Under the pieces are notes generated by a model that saw only the letters and a program-made list of their open reading frames with translations, ran no database searches and had not been told where the DNA came from. 64,000 nt of DNA. It comes from Lepeophtheirus salmonis. Its lineage: Eukaryota > Arthropoda > Copepoda > Siphonostomatoida > Caligidae. Positions 1 to 11,079 of the stretch are shown here, piece by piece (the stretch's first letter is position 1; each line of letters opens with the position of its first letter). The stretch spans positions 806,001 to 870,000 of the forward strand of contig NC_052137.2 of assembly GCF_016086655.4 (NCBI RefSeq), read 5' to 3'. The position numbers were made by a program, and so were the translations under genes.

Positions 1-95
1 TGTAATACCTTCTTATCATAGATAGTAACTATAATATTATATATTTTGATTACATTTTAACCAAATACATTTTTACAATTATCTTTTCTAAATAG

Positions 96-454
96 GAAAA
101 TATTGTGGCGACAAGTTTCCACCCATCATCACCTCATCAGGACGCTCTTTATGGCTCCGTTTCTCATCGGATCCTACCATTCAATATACAGGATTTAGTG
201 CAGTATATGAGTTCATTCCAAATCCACTTGGACCTCTACCCGATATTGGGAAATGCCATTTTGAAACTGGTGGGTTCCAAAACTACATTGGAACTGGAAA
301 CATCAGTTCCGAGAGGAGAGAACATAGCTTGACATATGATTTACCCGTGGACTGTGTATGGGTAATAAGAGCACAAAAGGAGAGTGTCGTGTACCTTCAA
401 TTTCATGAATATGAATTGGATCAACCCAATGATTGTAATTTAAATTATATACAG
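96..454 (+). CDS. Neto: Neto gene, internal exon (end of CUB1, start of CUB2)
   Basis: The exon lies between an AG acceptor at 94-95 and a GTGAGT donor at 455. It starts in phase 1 and ends in phase 0, and has no stop in frame. It encodes the C-terminal part of one CUB domain (KYCGD near the start, then a region with SLWLRF and YTGFSAVYEF) and the first half of a second CUB (GKCHFETGG onward, DCVWVI, ending NLNYIQ). Neto proteins have two CUB domains, one LDLa and one membrane helix, and act as accessory subunits of kainate-type or neuromuscular glutamate receptors at the cell surface. Upstream exons (signal peptide, most of CUB1) lie outside the window. The assignment rests on domain order with the later exons; another CUB-LDLa membrane protein is less likely. 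Confidence 0.85.
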
Positions 455-684
455 GTGAGTGATGGAATTATTTTTTATCTCAGAACGTCCTTGTGACTAT
501 AGCCGGTAAATATTTTGGAGATAAAGTCTACCGTGTGCGAGCTAAAATTGTGGACTTGACTTTAAATGATTCTGAACTACTTGCGTCTGAATATTTTGAA
601 TTACTAGGCTGCGTTATTAAAATTAGAGACTACTCCAATAAAAAAATAATAAAAATAGACTTTCAAAACTCAAAAGGTGTCAGC

Positions 685-1074
685 ATGGAACCAAAAAGGC
701 AAAGGGTGTCTGATTACTTTCAAGCCCAAGTGATTGTTGACGAGACCAAGAATGTCGTAGGTTTCTCACGGAGTCTTATTTACAAGATTAAAAGTATGAT
801 GGCTTGAGATCAGAGCCTTGAGAGGTATGCTGGGAGCGGTAGACGCCGGAAAATCGGTATCATGGTGGACGTGGGCACTGCCATCACCAGAAGTCCGGCC
901 AAGTCGATGAGTAAACATGCAAATGCCCTCAATGTCAGTTTTTGTACAGTGAGAATCTATGTAAAGGATTTGGAGAAGGCTTTGTATGTATGTACGACAA
1001 CATCGGCAACTGCTTTCAACAGCAACCAAGGTGGTCAAAAGAGACCAGAAATTTTTGACTTGGTTCAAGTATAA
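685..1074 (+). mobile_element. Tc1/mariner transposase relic, N-terminal DNA-binding part
   Basis: One frame begins MEPKRQRVSDYF and encodes a helix-turn-helix with SLIYKIK, then a linker with GSGRRRKI, then a second helix-turn-helix with ITRSPAKSMSKHA and a VSFCTVRIYVKDL helix. This is the N-terminal layout of Tc1/mariner transposases. The frame is broken by TGA at 805-807 and the DDE catalytic domain is absent. It is a dead 5' fragment in the Neto intron. The preceding codons from 493 are open but show no recognisable domain. Confidence 0.75.
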
Positions 1075-2690
1075 TGGGTCAATTTGCCCTCAAGATTTTA
1101 GGCGCAGTTTGGAGTCCGTGGTCATTTAAATAAAATTAAAATATACTGTATTAATAATAAAATGTTTGAACTATTAACAAGAACCATGCCACTAATGTCA
1201 AATGTTAATAATACATAATAAGCAATTTTGTATTAATTTAAATTCATTAATAAGTATGAAATATTAAATTAATTGACAATAATAATATTTATAAAATATT
1301 TAATAATTATATTAGTTTACAACAAATACTACTCTTTGCATCACATACATAAAAAGTATTAAATAATACAGACTATGATTCTTCTTCTTTTCTTTTCTTC
1401 TCAAAACGTGAAAAGATATCCAAACCTAACATATACGTCATTGCCAATTAAAAAACAATAACATCCGAATTAAAAACCATCAAATTACTCTGTTCCTATC
1501 AATAAATATTAAAAATACTGGCATTGCTGAATTCTGGAGAGAAAGCTACATCAAAAAAGTTAATTATCTCCTTCAAATCTTTTTTTTTTTTTTTTTTTTT
1601 TTTTGAAATTCGATTCATAATTCGTTTCGTTTCATATCATCGATAAGTACTTATTGTTTGAGGGTACTAGTATTGCAAAAGATCACGTCAACTATTGTAT
1701 ACCCTGCAGTATGATAGACCTAAAAATTTAGTAACTTCTTCCCTGATTTGTTGACCTGTTGATGACCTTTTATAACTTTTAAGAAATCAAAATATAATAC
1801 TTTTTTTAATTTGCTTATTACATATTACTATGTCGAAAATTAATTTAGTTATATCAATGAGAAAGTCGAGTAATAATGTTAGTTTCCTTTATATTACTTA
1901 TAATTCGATCTTTTTTCAAAGACGCTAGAATGAATTTTACAAGATTACATATTCTCAGTTTTTTTAAATAATTAATTATTTCTGGTCGTTGACCCTCTCT
2001 ATAAAACTACAAAATATAGTTATTTACCTATTAACAATAATGAAGCATGTAAATATGAAACAGTAGTTGCTAACTTTTCATCGTTGAATTTAGAATCTTA
2101 ACTTATTTCTAATAATTCCATAACTACAAAAACATAGCTAAGTTTATTTAGTTATACAAATAACTCAAGGCGTTCTCATTATATCAGACATAAGCTTATA
2201 ACCCCCAAAAATAACATAGTGACAGCATACAACTTTTTTGTTGCTGGTTTTCTGATCGGACTACGACATTTTATTAATAACATAAGTAATGACAGATTTT
2301 ATTTAAAAAAATAGACAGATATATCCATAAAGAAGTCATTTTAAAGAAGTTTGGTATTAGAAAATAACTTCTAGATTGATCTTACAAAAAAAAATCTTCA
2401 TGGATCGATCTTATTTAAAGATTTGTATAAGCGGATTTGATGGATGAAATGTACATGACCTCATGTGTTGTTCCAAATTGTGAAGATGGATGCAATGACT
2501 TCATAGAAAGTTTGACACACTCACCATTAACATGGTCTAATTGAAAAAAAAACCAAAAAAACCCAACATAAAGTATCTTATTGAAGAAATATCCTCTCAC
2601 TGAAACTTGTAGTAAGTCACACTTACTTCAATTCCCGATTGAACTTAATGCCTGACTTTATGTTCCTTTACGTGTAAAGTACTATGTAGA
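1075..2690. other. AT-rich intronic stretch
   Basis: I see no gene here. There is a poly-T run at about 1579-1604, and the rest is AT-rich with no recognised repeat. Confidence 0.5.
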
Positions 2691-2744
2691 CATTGTCATT
2701 GATTGAAAATCCAGAAAAGAAGCTCTAAGTCCATTGTTCTACTC

Positions 2745-3310
2745 GTTATTCTGGGCCAAACTGGAGCCGGAGGAGTTAAAGAAAACAGCAAAAGCAAATT
2801 TCCTGAAGTCCATGTGGGTCTTTGCAAGAGATCTCAGGGTTTCACACCAGACAGTCCAGAGAGCTATCAAAAAGTAGGTAGAAAGAGCTTTTTGAGGATG
2901 GAGACTTTTGAGACCAGTAATGAAATGAATCCATCTTCTCCGCTGCAAGATACTTTTGAATGAGTCTTTTAAGTTCTTTTGACTTTTTTTTTTGACAATT
3001 TTGGACCCCCTACTACCCTGATACTATTCCCTTTTCACTATACTTTTTGAATCCATGTCGAGGAGAAGGCCTTCAATGTCCTTCATCCAAATACAGAGGC
3101 CCTCAAAGCCATTGTAAGCGAGTACAGGGATGGCATGACAGGGGACTACATCTACAGCAGGTACCAGGCCTTCCACCACTGCCTAGAAGCCATCATTGGT
3201 GCTAAGGACGGCTACATTTATGATTAAGAGAGCTCAGGCACCCATATATTTATTGAATTAATTTTGTTGAAATTCTATTGTTAATTAATAAATTATACCT
3301 TGTTTTTTTT
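2745..3310 (+). mobile_element. Internally deleted Tc1/mariner element, copy A
   Basis: About 2750-2950 encodes, with frame changes, the second helix-turn-helix region (LEPEELKKTAKANFLKS, then VSHQTVQRAIKK). It jumps directly to the region of the third catalytic Asp (DNA for a W-P-P-Y-S-P-D-like motif at about 3000-3040) and to the C-terminus (HPNTEALKA, then AIIGAKDGYIYD before TAA near 3226). The part holding the first two catalytic Asp is missing, so it cannot encode a transposase. The same join occurs in the copy at about 12470-13030, and the two share a 3' tail (GAGAGCTCAGGCAC, then an AATTAATAAATTATA end). Confidence 0.75.
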
Positions 3311-3509
3311 TGTGTTTTTTTTCAACATTCTTTATTTAGTTTATATATTATATAGAACATACGTACATATACATCAATAAACTAGAGCAATTGAATAAAA
3401 AGTTACAGAAATAAACATTATAGTTTATACTTAATGCTTCGGGGTAGAATTTCAACTAAATATCAACCTTTGAAAAAACAACTGTAAACATGCAAATTAA
3501 AAATTATGA

Positions 3510-4860
3510 TAAATATTCGCAAAAAAATTTTAATACCCTTTTTAAAATACTTGGATGATTCTGTGAAGTTGATGGAAGGCACTGGATTTCTTCCCCTGCA
3601 AAATCCCATGACTCACATCCTGAGTTAGGAGTTTTCATTGTGAGAGAGACATAGCGGCCTGAAGCTGCCAAGATGATACCTCTCAACTCATCCTCCCGAA
3701 TAGGCTGATAGTTAGTTAGTCGGCTGGCGATGAGGGCTTTACAATTAAAAATTGCAAAGTCCAGAGCCCTTGTTACCTCAGAAGTTCCACCCTTCTTATT
3801 TGAAATTCCAAAAAGAACAAGACCTTTAACATATGTTTCTTCCCCATTCGTCAGCTCTTTTAGAAATTTTAGATACCAAATATTTTAGGATATAGATGGC
3901 AGGGCAGTCCACAAACGCATGAAGTGTGATATTATATATTTCCCCAAAGTTCTTGCAGAGCCTAGTATATTTAATACAATCTATGGAGATTTGTAACTGC
4001 ACGCTAAACTTTTTATCATAATTTATTCCACTCAGACAATACACAATTTTTCTTTTCCAACCCATAGGGGAGGCCCAATCGCTTACTATGCAGCTTCAAA
4101 GGCATGGCATTGAATAATATTTTGAAGAATTAACAAGTGGAAATCTTACTATACCATCGTTGAGCAATTCTTCCGAATTTAAATTATGAACAGTTAAAAT
4201 ATGTCGTGTGGTTGCGTGTTCTTCTAAAATTGAGTGGTCCTTTAAATTTCTAAAAAAGAATTTTTTATTTATATTTTGCCAAATTATATCAATGGTTGAG
4301 TCATTTCCACATTCAGGGGTGAGCATCCAAATTATTCTCTGAGCTGAGCCCCGAACTAGAGAGATCAAAGATGTAATTTTGTTGAACAAATTAGTCCCCA
4401 TCATAAGCCAAATGTACAGTTCTCGGTTCGTAATACCTCTTCTCCATTTTACTGCTGGATTTCTTGAAATATCCACATAGATTTTGAAGTAAATTTACGG
4501 GGCAATACGAGATAGTTGGGCTACTTCACCACCTATATGGGATTTAGGTCTTTTCAGGGCTTCGATATAATTCTTATACAAAAACAAACAATTAAGCCAT
4601 TTGTCTTCTTCTAGAATAACTTTTTCAGCTAGTTGCAGACTTGATGTAGCCTTATATAAAATTAAGGGTATTACCAAATTGTTATAAAAGTCAACTCTTT
4701 TTTTTTGAAGGTTGAATCTTTTCCAAAAATAAATTATTTCCTTGACAGAGGTCCGAATTTCGTTCCAGTTATCTTCATGAATACTACTGTTATTTTTTAT
4801 TTGATACCCAAAATTTCCACGAGACTTTAAACCTTGTTAAAATTTAAAATTCAAAGGGTG
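3510..4860 (-). mobile_element. LINE (non-LTR retrotransposon) 3' fragment, copy 1
   Basis: Read on the - strand, frames from about 4820 down encode the post-RT region of a non-LTR polymerase: FNLQKKRVDFYNNLVIPL, SSLQLAEKVILEEDKWLN, GITNRELYIWLMMG, then a Cys/His segment (LCKNF...LHAFVDCPAI at about 3890-3970). The LINE at 55560-58220 has a closely similar order (FNLQKGIDVYNDLVTPL, SLPRLAEVAMKEEEKWLR, VYGWLMLG, CKDCWKIYSYIIHAFADC). The copy is 5'-truncated near 4860 and has several stops. It lies antisense to Neto. Confidence 0.75.
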
Positions 4861-4869
4861 CAGAATTTA

Positions 4870-6010
4870 ATGGATCACTCTGTAGTTTGCTTGTTTATGG
4901 TATTGTGACGTCAATCTATGAAGACTCATAAGGTGTAAAAAGACTTTTGTTTGATAAGTAACAATATCTACTTGATAAAGAACATTGCAAATATGATCAA
5001 AGAGGTGGGCTGTAGTGACAGAGTAATTACAAACAACAGTCCAATAATCATGACCTAAAGTCATTGTCATCCTGCTGATGACGAGCCAATGTGCACCTTC
5101 AACAGTCATGTAAATACACCTTTGAATCAATCAAAATCAAAGCCAATTTATAGTAAACATCACTTACAGAAATTTCCTCCTGAATTATTAGATCCGTAAT
5201 TTGTAGCAAGTGAAATATCCCCCTTTTTATTTTACACAGCAACATACAGGACCCTTGTTTTAAAACGTTCTTTTAGGAAGTCTTAGTCCACATGTAACAC
5301 GACTTGGAGATAAAAAAAAGAAATATCCATTAAGTTGTATTAAAACTTTATAAACAATTTTCTCTGATTCCTAAAATTACCCCTGACTATATTTATTAAT
5401 ATATATCCTGAATAATTATTTTGACTAATAATGGATTATAGTCTAATAAGCAAATGAGGTTCATTAAGAAAAACTGTTGATGAAGGGGCCCTACTTCTGA
5501 TTAGTAACTTAATGGGAAGGGAGGAGAAAAAAAAAGGTAGGGAAAGGGAAACATAGAAAGAGTTAATAAAGACTTACCAAGGGTTTTTTTATTTTTAACT
5601 TATAAGTATTTAAGAATGATAATATCAAAAGTTTTTTTTTTTATTTTTTTTTTTGTAATATGAAGATCTGGTGATTACAAAGAAGAAGAAAAAAAACCCA
5701 AAAAAATATTTATATATATTTCCCTACACTAATTCGAGAGTATGGCTAAAATTCATAAGTTTTGGATTCCAGTCCTGTTGTTTAGTATACCTGACCTAGA
5801 TTTAGAGCCTTAAATCGTGAGCATTTTCATTATATATATAAAAAAAGATATGAAATTAACATTCGAGTGCCACAAGAGATGAATTTTTATTTGGATACGT
5901 GTTTGTCGAGAGCTGCCGACGGAACGAGAGAGCCACTTCCGGCTTTATTTGCACTTGAATTACTTATTTTGGAATACATTGCTCCAACTTACGAACTCGG
6001 ACCAGAAAGA
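4870..6010. other. Intronic stretch without recognised gene
   Basis: The - strand has an 87-codon open frame (4867-5130) that I cannot assign. A purine-rich tract runs at 5516-5562 and A/T homopolymer runs at 5580-5710. Nothing else is supported. Confidence 0.4.
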
Positions 6011-6019
6011 ATGTAACCT

Positions 6020-6900
6020 GTATATCAAGGTATTACTGCATATTATTTTATTTCCAGGTATTGAGGTACATTATAGTTTTGGATCAGTCATAGGACTGAT
6101 TGCCTAATCAGTCTTCTTTTTTATTGGTCTGATATTTTTTACTATTCAACGGCCAAAGGACCGATACCCCGTTCCTTCTGTCCTAGCTATCTTAATTACT
6201 AGGCTTCACCTATGGCTATGATTTAATAATTTAAAAAAAAAAAGCTTCCAACTTTAAAATTCAGCCTTCTTGTCTCTTGAACGAAGTTATTTTTCATAGT
6301 TGAACGAACATAGTTAGTAACTACGTCCTTTCAGAGGTCTTAGTTACTATCAAATACCCATAACAACGGGTTCTAGGACTCACAAATTTTATTGGGACCG
6401 GACTGAAAGGACTACAGTTTTTGTAGACCGATCCATTATAACTTCAGCTTGAGCTAAGTGATAGAAGCAGAGTGGTTCACTTTTATTACACCATGGGAGT
6501 TAATTTGAGTATAAAATCTTTTAAATAAGTGGAATGGCCAATCATATTAATGTAATAAAAACAAGGAAAAGGTGACGTAATATTTTACCCCTTTTTGTCA
6601 GTTTACACATATTCTCAATATTTAAAATATCTTGTCGTCTCTGTGTATTACTTTCTCTATGCCCAGCCCTCTTTCCTTCGTCCATTTTAAATCATACAGA
6701 TGTTTTTGTATGAGAAAGTAATCGCCTCATAACGGCGTTTTTAGGCGAAACCTTTCGCAATACCGATACAAAATTTAGGTACCGGAACCTGAAAAAAAAT
6801 ATTGGTATTGTGACAACACTAAATTCGAGGATTAAATCAACTCTATTGTTAACTTGACTTTACTGGAACTCGAATAATCAAAACTCGAAACCTTTGTGTA
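6020..6900. repeat. Interspersed repeat family, copy 1
   Basis: Segments near 6450-6900 align by eye with 24120-24540. Shared landmarks are ATTAATGTAA, the TTTTACCCCTTTTTGTCAG / TATACCCCTTCTGTCAG pair, CTCAATATTT, a CGACGTTTTTAG-like block, and CTCGACTTTACTTGAACTCG. The early part (about 6020-6480) resembles 22590-22770 (GGTATTAC..GTATA, TTTTTATTACAC). No coding is seen. It is probably a non-autonomous DNA transposon. Confidence 0.5.
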
Positions 6901-7129
6901 ATTATAACTATTATTGACTCTTTGAGTATTAGTACTCAAAAGAGAAAGAAAATATAAAAAACTCAAGACAATCTTTTTTAATGTAAAAAAGAGTAATTGA
7001 TGTTAAAGATTTTCGGATCTGGGTCGATTTGGATCATTAGACGTAAATATTCAGGTATGTATCGAGTACCTGAATTTCAGACCTCAATAAAATGGGATCT
7101 AAATTACGGTTATTATTGTTATAATTAGA

Positions 7130-8790
7130 ATGATCATTTTCAGCGATTTCTTAGCCAAAATGAGCAAAAAAACGGCGCTGAAATTTTTAAAAATGAACAC
7201 CAAAAATATTAAAATTGAGCAATTTGACTTGAAACAAAACTACAAAAAAAAAGTAATAAGTGTTATTTTATATTTCCCATAATTTATTATTATTATTATT
7301 ATATCGATGAAGTTGGGATCTTCTGGAGTCTTTTTAGACGGAAGTGTTTCATACTCACCACCACTGATTATACGTCCAATTTTTTAATAAGTGAAAGATC
7401 AGGATGTATGTGAATGCATGAAGTTATTTTTCTATGAAGAATTGACCCTTTTTCCCAAAAATTGTTTAATCTTTTTTTGAGCTTCAGAAAGTATATTCAG
7501 AGAATTATAAATTAGTATTAATTCTGTTTTAAGATTTGTAATATTTTCCAGTAAAAAGGACAAATTAGCCCTGATGAAAAACAAAAAAACTTCCAAAGGC
7601 TGGATCTTCAAGATCTTGCTGGCAATTTTCAATGGCGAGGGCATTTTTTTGACTGAATTCATATACAATTTTATGTATCTGTTCAAAATAGATTGTGTAG
7701 TACATAGTGCCCATGACTGATGATGTCAAAATTATTTGCATTTTTAGGTAGAACATGTGTATTAGTGTAATCGTTTCATAGTAAAATCCCTGATTACACC
7801 CTCTCTAAGTGTTCCCCTCCAAAACAATAGAGCTCCCGTTTATCCTATTCATCTTGTCACCAAGGCTATTTTGGATTTTAAAATCCATTTTCCTCCATAA
7901 ATAGAAAGTGTATCCATCCATTTTTCTTTTCCTACCGATATACAACTCTACTGGAAAACACTTAGCTTTTATTAAATAATGTGTATTACAGACACAGTAG
8001 GTGACTATCCCAAAGATTGCAGAACCCTCAGTCCCCATTAAGGAGCTCAATGACTCCAAGATATAGACCTATGTGAGTTTTTAGCCTCTTGTAATGTTCC
8101 CCGCACTCAAGAGCCAGTTCTTACAAGGTAGGGAACTTGACTTGAGGCAGCCTTCTACTACAGTGAAAACTTCTTCAACGTAAAGTACTTTATACAGCAA
8201 ATACCCAACGTTGAAATCAGGGTTATCTAGGAGTTTAAATTAAACTTCAAAGTTCTAAAGGAGATCATCACTAAGGCGGAAGAAAGATTGCCTCATGTTT
8301 AGAACTTGTCTATCACTAGGAAGATCCGCGAAGGCCTTACCATCCCCAAGTTTGCCCAAAATCTGGAAGAAATTTTCATGAAGAACCCAGCATTTGATAA
8401 TGTGAGTAATGTTGGTTTAGTGTACTCTGGTGATAATGTGTCTACCATGAAGGAGAATCCTAACATCATAGCGAGCTTCAACTACGCCCCCATGACATCT
8501 GTGGACTGTGAAAGAGCCTTTAACATTTTCAAGAGCCTTCTCACCAATAAGATTAAATGGCTAACGGAGGACCACCACAGCAATCAGTTGATTAATCAGT
8601 GGAGTAAGGACTTGTTGTAATAAAAAAATTATATTTTAAAATAAATATTTAAAACCAAAATAAATCCTTTTTTATTCGATTTATTTCATATCTGACCTGA
8701 AATATGAACAATTTTCACACAAAAAAAGGACAAAATGAGCGACTTCCCCCCAAAAATGTCAAAATGAGCAGTTTTGTGAGTAATTGAACT
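7130..8790. mobile_element. hAT-like element remnant (outer limits)
   Basis: The left end (about 7135-7260, with AAAATGAGCAAAAAA and TTAAAAATGAACACC) resembles 16145-16280. The right end (about 8690-8785, with ACACAAAAAAAGGACAAAATGAGC) resembles 19480-19530. On the - strand near 7320-7385, codons resembling the other copy's pre-dimerisation segment are seen (ISGGEYETLPSKKTP against DDAIPPSNKTP). A (TTA)n microsatellite lies at 7282-7303. The interior holds a second hAT fragment on the + strand. Ends are approximate. Confidence 0.4.
8299..8620 (+). mobile_element. hAT transposase C-terminal (dimerisation) fragment
   Basis: An open frame to TAA 8618-8620 contains PMTSVDCERAFNIFKSLLTN followed by KIKWLTEDH and INQWSKDLL. 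This is the hAT C-terminal dimerisation pattern (S-x-D-x-E-R-x-F, then a leucine-containing K-x-x-L-T-x-x-x helix). Upstream codons (RKIREGLTIPKFAQNLEEIF) are plausible for the end of the catalytic domain, but the RNase H-like core and BED finger are missing. The frame is open for about 104 codons, so the decay is fairly recent or the piece is exonised. Confidence 0.65.
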
Positions 8791-9034
8791 ATTACAACAT
8801 ATCCTAAGTATAGTTATAATATTATTGACATGTTGTTACCTACATAAACAAATATAGTATAATTGTCTGTCAGGTGTTGAAGTTACAGGGTCTTTTCTTC
8901 AAGTCTATGTTCTTAACGTTGATTAGTTGAATTAGAATGAGCTCGTTTTAAGCTGTTAACAATTTTCTAACACATATTTGGCAATAATTAGCTAACTACC
9001 AACTGATTTTGAGCCCAGTTTTTTGTTTCTTTAC

Positions 9035-9500
9035 AGAGGAAGGGTTGAGTAATATAATGAAGGTAACAACATGCATGGTGCAATTGCTTATGTAGATTTC
9101 GTTCCAAGCACTCATCAAGATATATCAAGATACTACGTTCAATATCAATAATATATTTTTTTTAAACTCGGATTAAGTAATAGGATAAGCTTTTTGAGAT
9201 TCAAAAATCCTTCGGAATTTTTTTCAAGATCCATAAAAATTTCGAGTACTCGAAGTCAATTCGAGTCTTGGATCATTTTGGATAATACAGGTCTACTCAT
9301 TCTGTACCAGGGTACTTCAGATCCGGTTTCATGACCCCCGTCTATCTCTAATTGAACTATTAAAAAGAAGCAATCACAATACATGTTATGTTGGAATTAT
9401 CAAAGCTCAGGTTTGATTATACTCAATAATTGAAATATTTTCCTATCACGAACTTGATTCAATACAGAACTCAAATTTTTGGACTCAAATCCAATACAAA
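9035..9500 (+). repeat. Upstream block of kelch copy 1 (inverted relative to copy 2)
   Basis: This block matches the reverse complement of about 26860-27345. Shared landmarks include AGGAAGGGTTGAGTAATA, TCCAAGCACTCATCAAGAT, CTACGTTCAATAT, CACAATACATGTTATGT, CCTATCACGAACTTGAT and TTGGACTCAAATCCAA. The matches run in the same order on opposite strands, so the block is inverted relative to its neighbouring kelch gene. No coding is seen. Confidence 0.7.
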
Positions 9501-9581
9501 AAAGATATATTCATTATTTTATGCAAATTTCCGAAAATGATAAAATATCTAACGTTAAATTATTGCAACACTGAAGATTAT

Positions 9582-9612
9582 CTCTTATCAGGATTTTAAC
9601 TTCTGATAAGAG
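9582..9612 (+). promoter_or_regulatory. 10 bp perfect inverted repeat upstream of kelch copy 1
   Basis: CTCTTATCAG at 9582-9591 pairs with CTGATAAGAG at 9603-9612 across an 11 nt loop. It ends 24 bp before the TATA-like box. TTATCAG and CTGATAA contain GATA cores, so GATA-factor sites are possible. It is not present at the same place in copy 2. Confidence 0.3.
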
Positions 9613-9636
9613 GCTCAGTATAGATAAATATACTAC

Positions 9637-9645
9637 TATAAATAG
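9637..9645 (+). promoter_or_regulatory. TATA box candidate, kelch copy 1
   Basis: TATAAATAG lies 47 bp before the ATG. A matching TATAAATG is found at the equivalent place of copy 2 although surrounding DNA has diverged, which supports a core promoter. Confidence 0.5.
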
Positions 9646-9691
9646 GCATATTTAGGCTCATTTTCTATGTCTTAACCAACGCTTCTCGACT

Positions 9692-10678
9692 ATGAATAAG
9701 CTACATTGTATAATCTTCATTTTTGTGGGCCTAACATCCCCAGTAACACCTCTCAAATATCTATATGGCCCGGACTCGGAAGGAAAGGCTTCCATCGTGG
9801 ATCTCAACCCAGGAAAACCCGTCTCATCTTGCTCCCTAAACTTACCAAATTTTCCCATTCCAGACCTTAAATGTACCTCTACAACGTTCATTGAAGGAAA
9901 ACTCACAGTTTGTGGTGGGTCCAGATCTGGTTTTACTAGTTCACATTGCTTTCGATTGGAAAACAATGCCTGGGTTAAATTTCCCTCTCTTCCTGAGCCC
10001 AGGACTTGTGCAACTTCTATATGGATAAACAATGGTACTCAATGGTGGCTTACAGGTGGAAGTGGTCCCCGTTCGCGGAGTGTGAGCTCAGGTATTGTGT
10101 ATGACGTATCAAAGGGCGCATGGGAAACGGGACCTAAAATCCCTATCGTATCATATGGTCATTGTCTTGTGCCTCTGAAGGACGACAGAGTCATGTTACT
10201 TGGAGGGTGGAGAAAAATTCCCATCATTAAGCCAATATACAATACAGATGTTTATATCTTTGAAAATGGAGAATGGGTCCAACAAGAGGGTGGTTTAGAT
10301 AGAAGATTCAAGCGCTTTGGATTTAGCCAAACATGTGCTCGTTTAAAAAATGGAGGTGTCATGATCCTTGGAGGCAAACCTAACGGCAAAAATCATGTTG
10401 AAGTTTGGAATTCGGAGTTTGGCTTTTGGAGTGTAGAAGACGAAACGATGGGTCTACCTCTTGAACATATTTGGTATCCAAGCAGTGCTCTTGATGAAGC
10501 AGGAAATGTTTATATTATTGGAGGGGAAACTCCAAACAATGGGAATTACAATGAGGTGTCAGACAAAGTACTTAAATGGGATGGAAAGTCCTGGAGTATT
10601 CAGGAAGGAGCACTTCCTTTTCCCATGACTTTTTCATCCATCAGTCAACTGAGTGATGACACAGAACTTTCCTGTTAA
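9692..10678 (+). CDS. Secreted kelch-repeat protein, copy 1 (intronless, nested in Neto)
   Basis: A 328-codon single-exon frame from ATG 9692 to TAA. Residues about 1-20 form a signal peptide (basic start, IIFIF core). The mature part shows kelch double-Gly strands at residues 75-76, 122-123, 171-172, 227-228 and 277-278, with conserved W/Y positions between them, as in a beta-propeller of five or six blades. There are eight Cys in the mature part (about residues 47, 61, 74, 86, 106, 158, 215, 328) and an N-glycosylation sequon near N114, fitting an extracellular protein. No membrane helix, BTB or BACK domain is present, so it is not a Cullin adaptor. The start is the first ATG after a TATA-like box and gives the signal peptide directly. 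The binding partner is unknown. It lies wholly within a Neto intron, in the same orientation. Confidence 0.85.
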   Translation: MNKLHCIIFIFVGLTSPVTPLKYLYGPDSEGKASIVDLNPGKPVSSCSLNLPNFPIPDLKCTSTTFIEGKLTVCGGSRSGFTSSHCFRLENNAWVKFPSLPEPRTCATSIWINNGTQWWLTGGSGPRSRSVSSGIVYDVSKGAWETGPKIPIVSYGHCLVPLKDDRVMLLGGWRKIPIIKPIYNTDVYIFENGEWVQQEGGLDRRFKRFGFSQTCARLKNGGVMILGGKPNGKNHVEVWNSEFGFWSVEDETMGLPLEHIWYPSSALDEAGNVYIIGGETPNNGNYNEVSDKVLKWDGKSWSIQEGALPFPMTFSSISQLSDDTELSC

Positions 10679-10954
10679 TTGTCCTGTTATATCAAACGAA
10701 ATATATTTTTTTGCTGGTTAATTATTTTTACTTTCTTTTCTGACGTTGAATTATAATTATTAAAGATGCAAATGAATTTATGATGAGTATTTTAGTAAGT
10801 TATAAATTGTTTATTTTCCAACTGTAGTATAACGTGCAGAGAGGTTTAGTGGTTTATAAGTAATAGTTATTCATCTACAAATTTGTAAAATGTACAATTA
10901 GGGCGGACGCATCTAAGGATATGTTGATATTTTTTTTATTTACAGATGAGAGAC

Positions 10955-10960
10955 AATAAA
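10955..10960 (+). promoter_or_regulatory. Poly(A) signal candidate, kelch copy 1
   Basis: AATAAA in a GACAATAAAATAAC context about 277 bp after the stop. The same context recurs downstream of copy 2, while a nearer ATTAAA at 10759-10764 is not conserved there. Confidence 0.4.
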
Positions 10961-11079
10961 ATAACACTTGTAATTTCCAGAATTGCACCCCAGAAACAAT
11001 GAATATGTGTAGAATAACAGTTGGACCTCGAGACAGGTTCAAAAGTGTAGCAGTCTTATGAAAGAAACCTCTACAGAAA

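Noticed and set aside
105..332. + strand frame over the first Neto exon in another reading frame
   Set aside because: The CUB-encoding frame (codons from 98) is clearly the real one.
4867..5130. 87-codon - strand frame
   Set aside because: Open, but no recognisable domain, splice context or conservation evidence; could not be supported as a gene.
9658..10032. 124-codon - strand frame over the 5' part of kelch copy 1, and its equivalent at 27393-27752
   Set aside because: Antisense shadow of the kelch coding sequence, conserved only because the sense strand is conserved; no domain.
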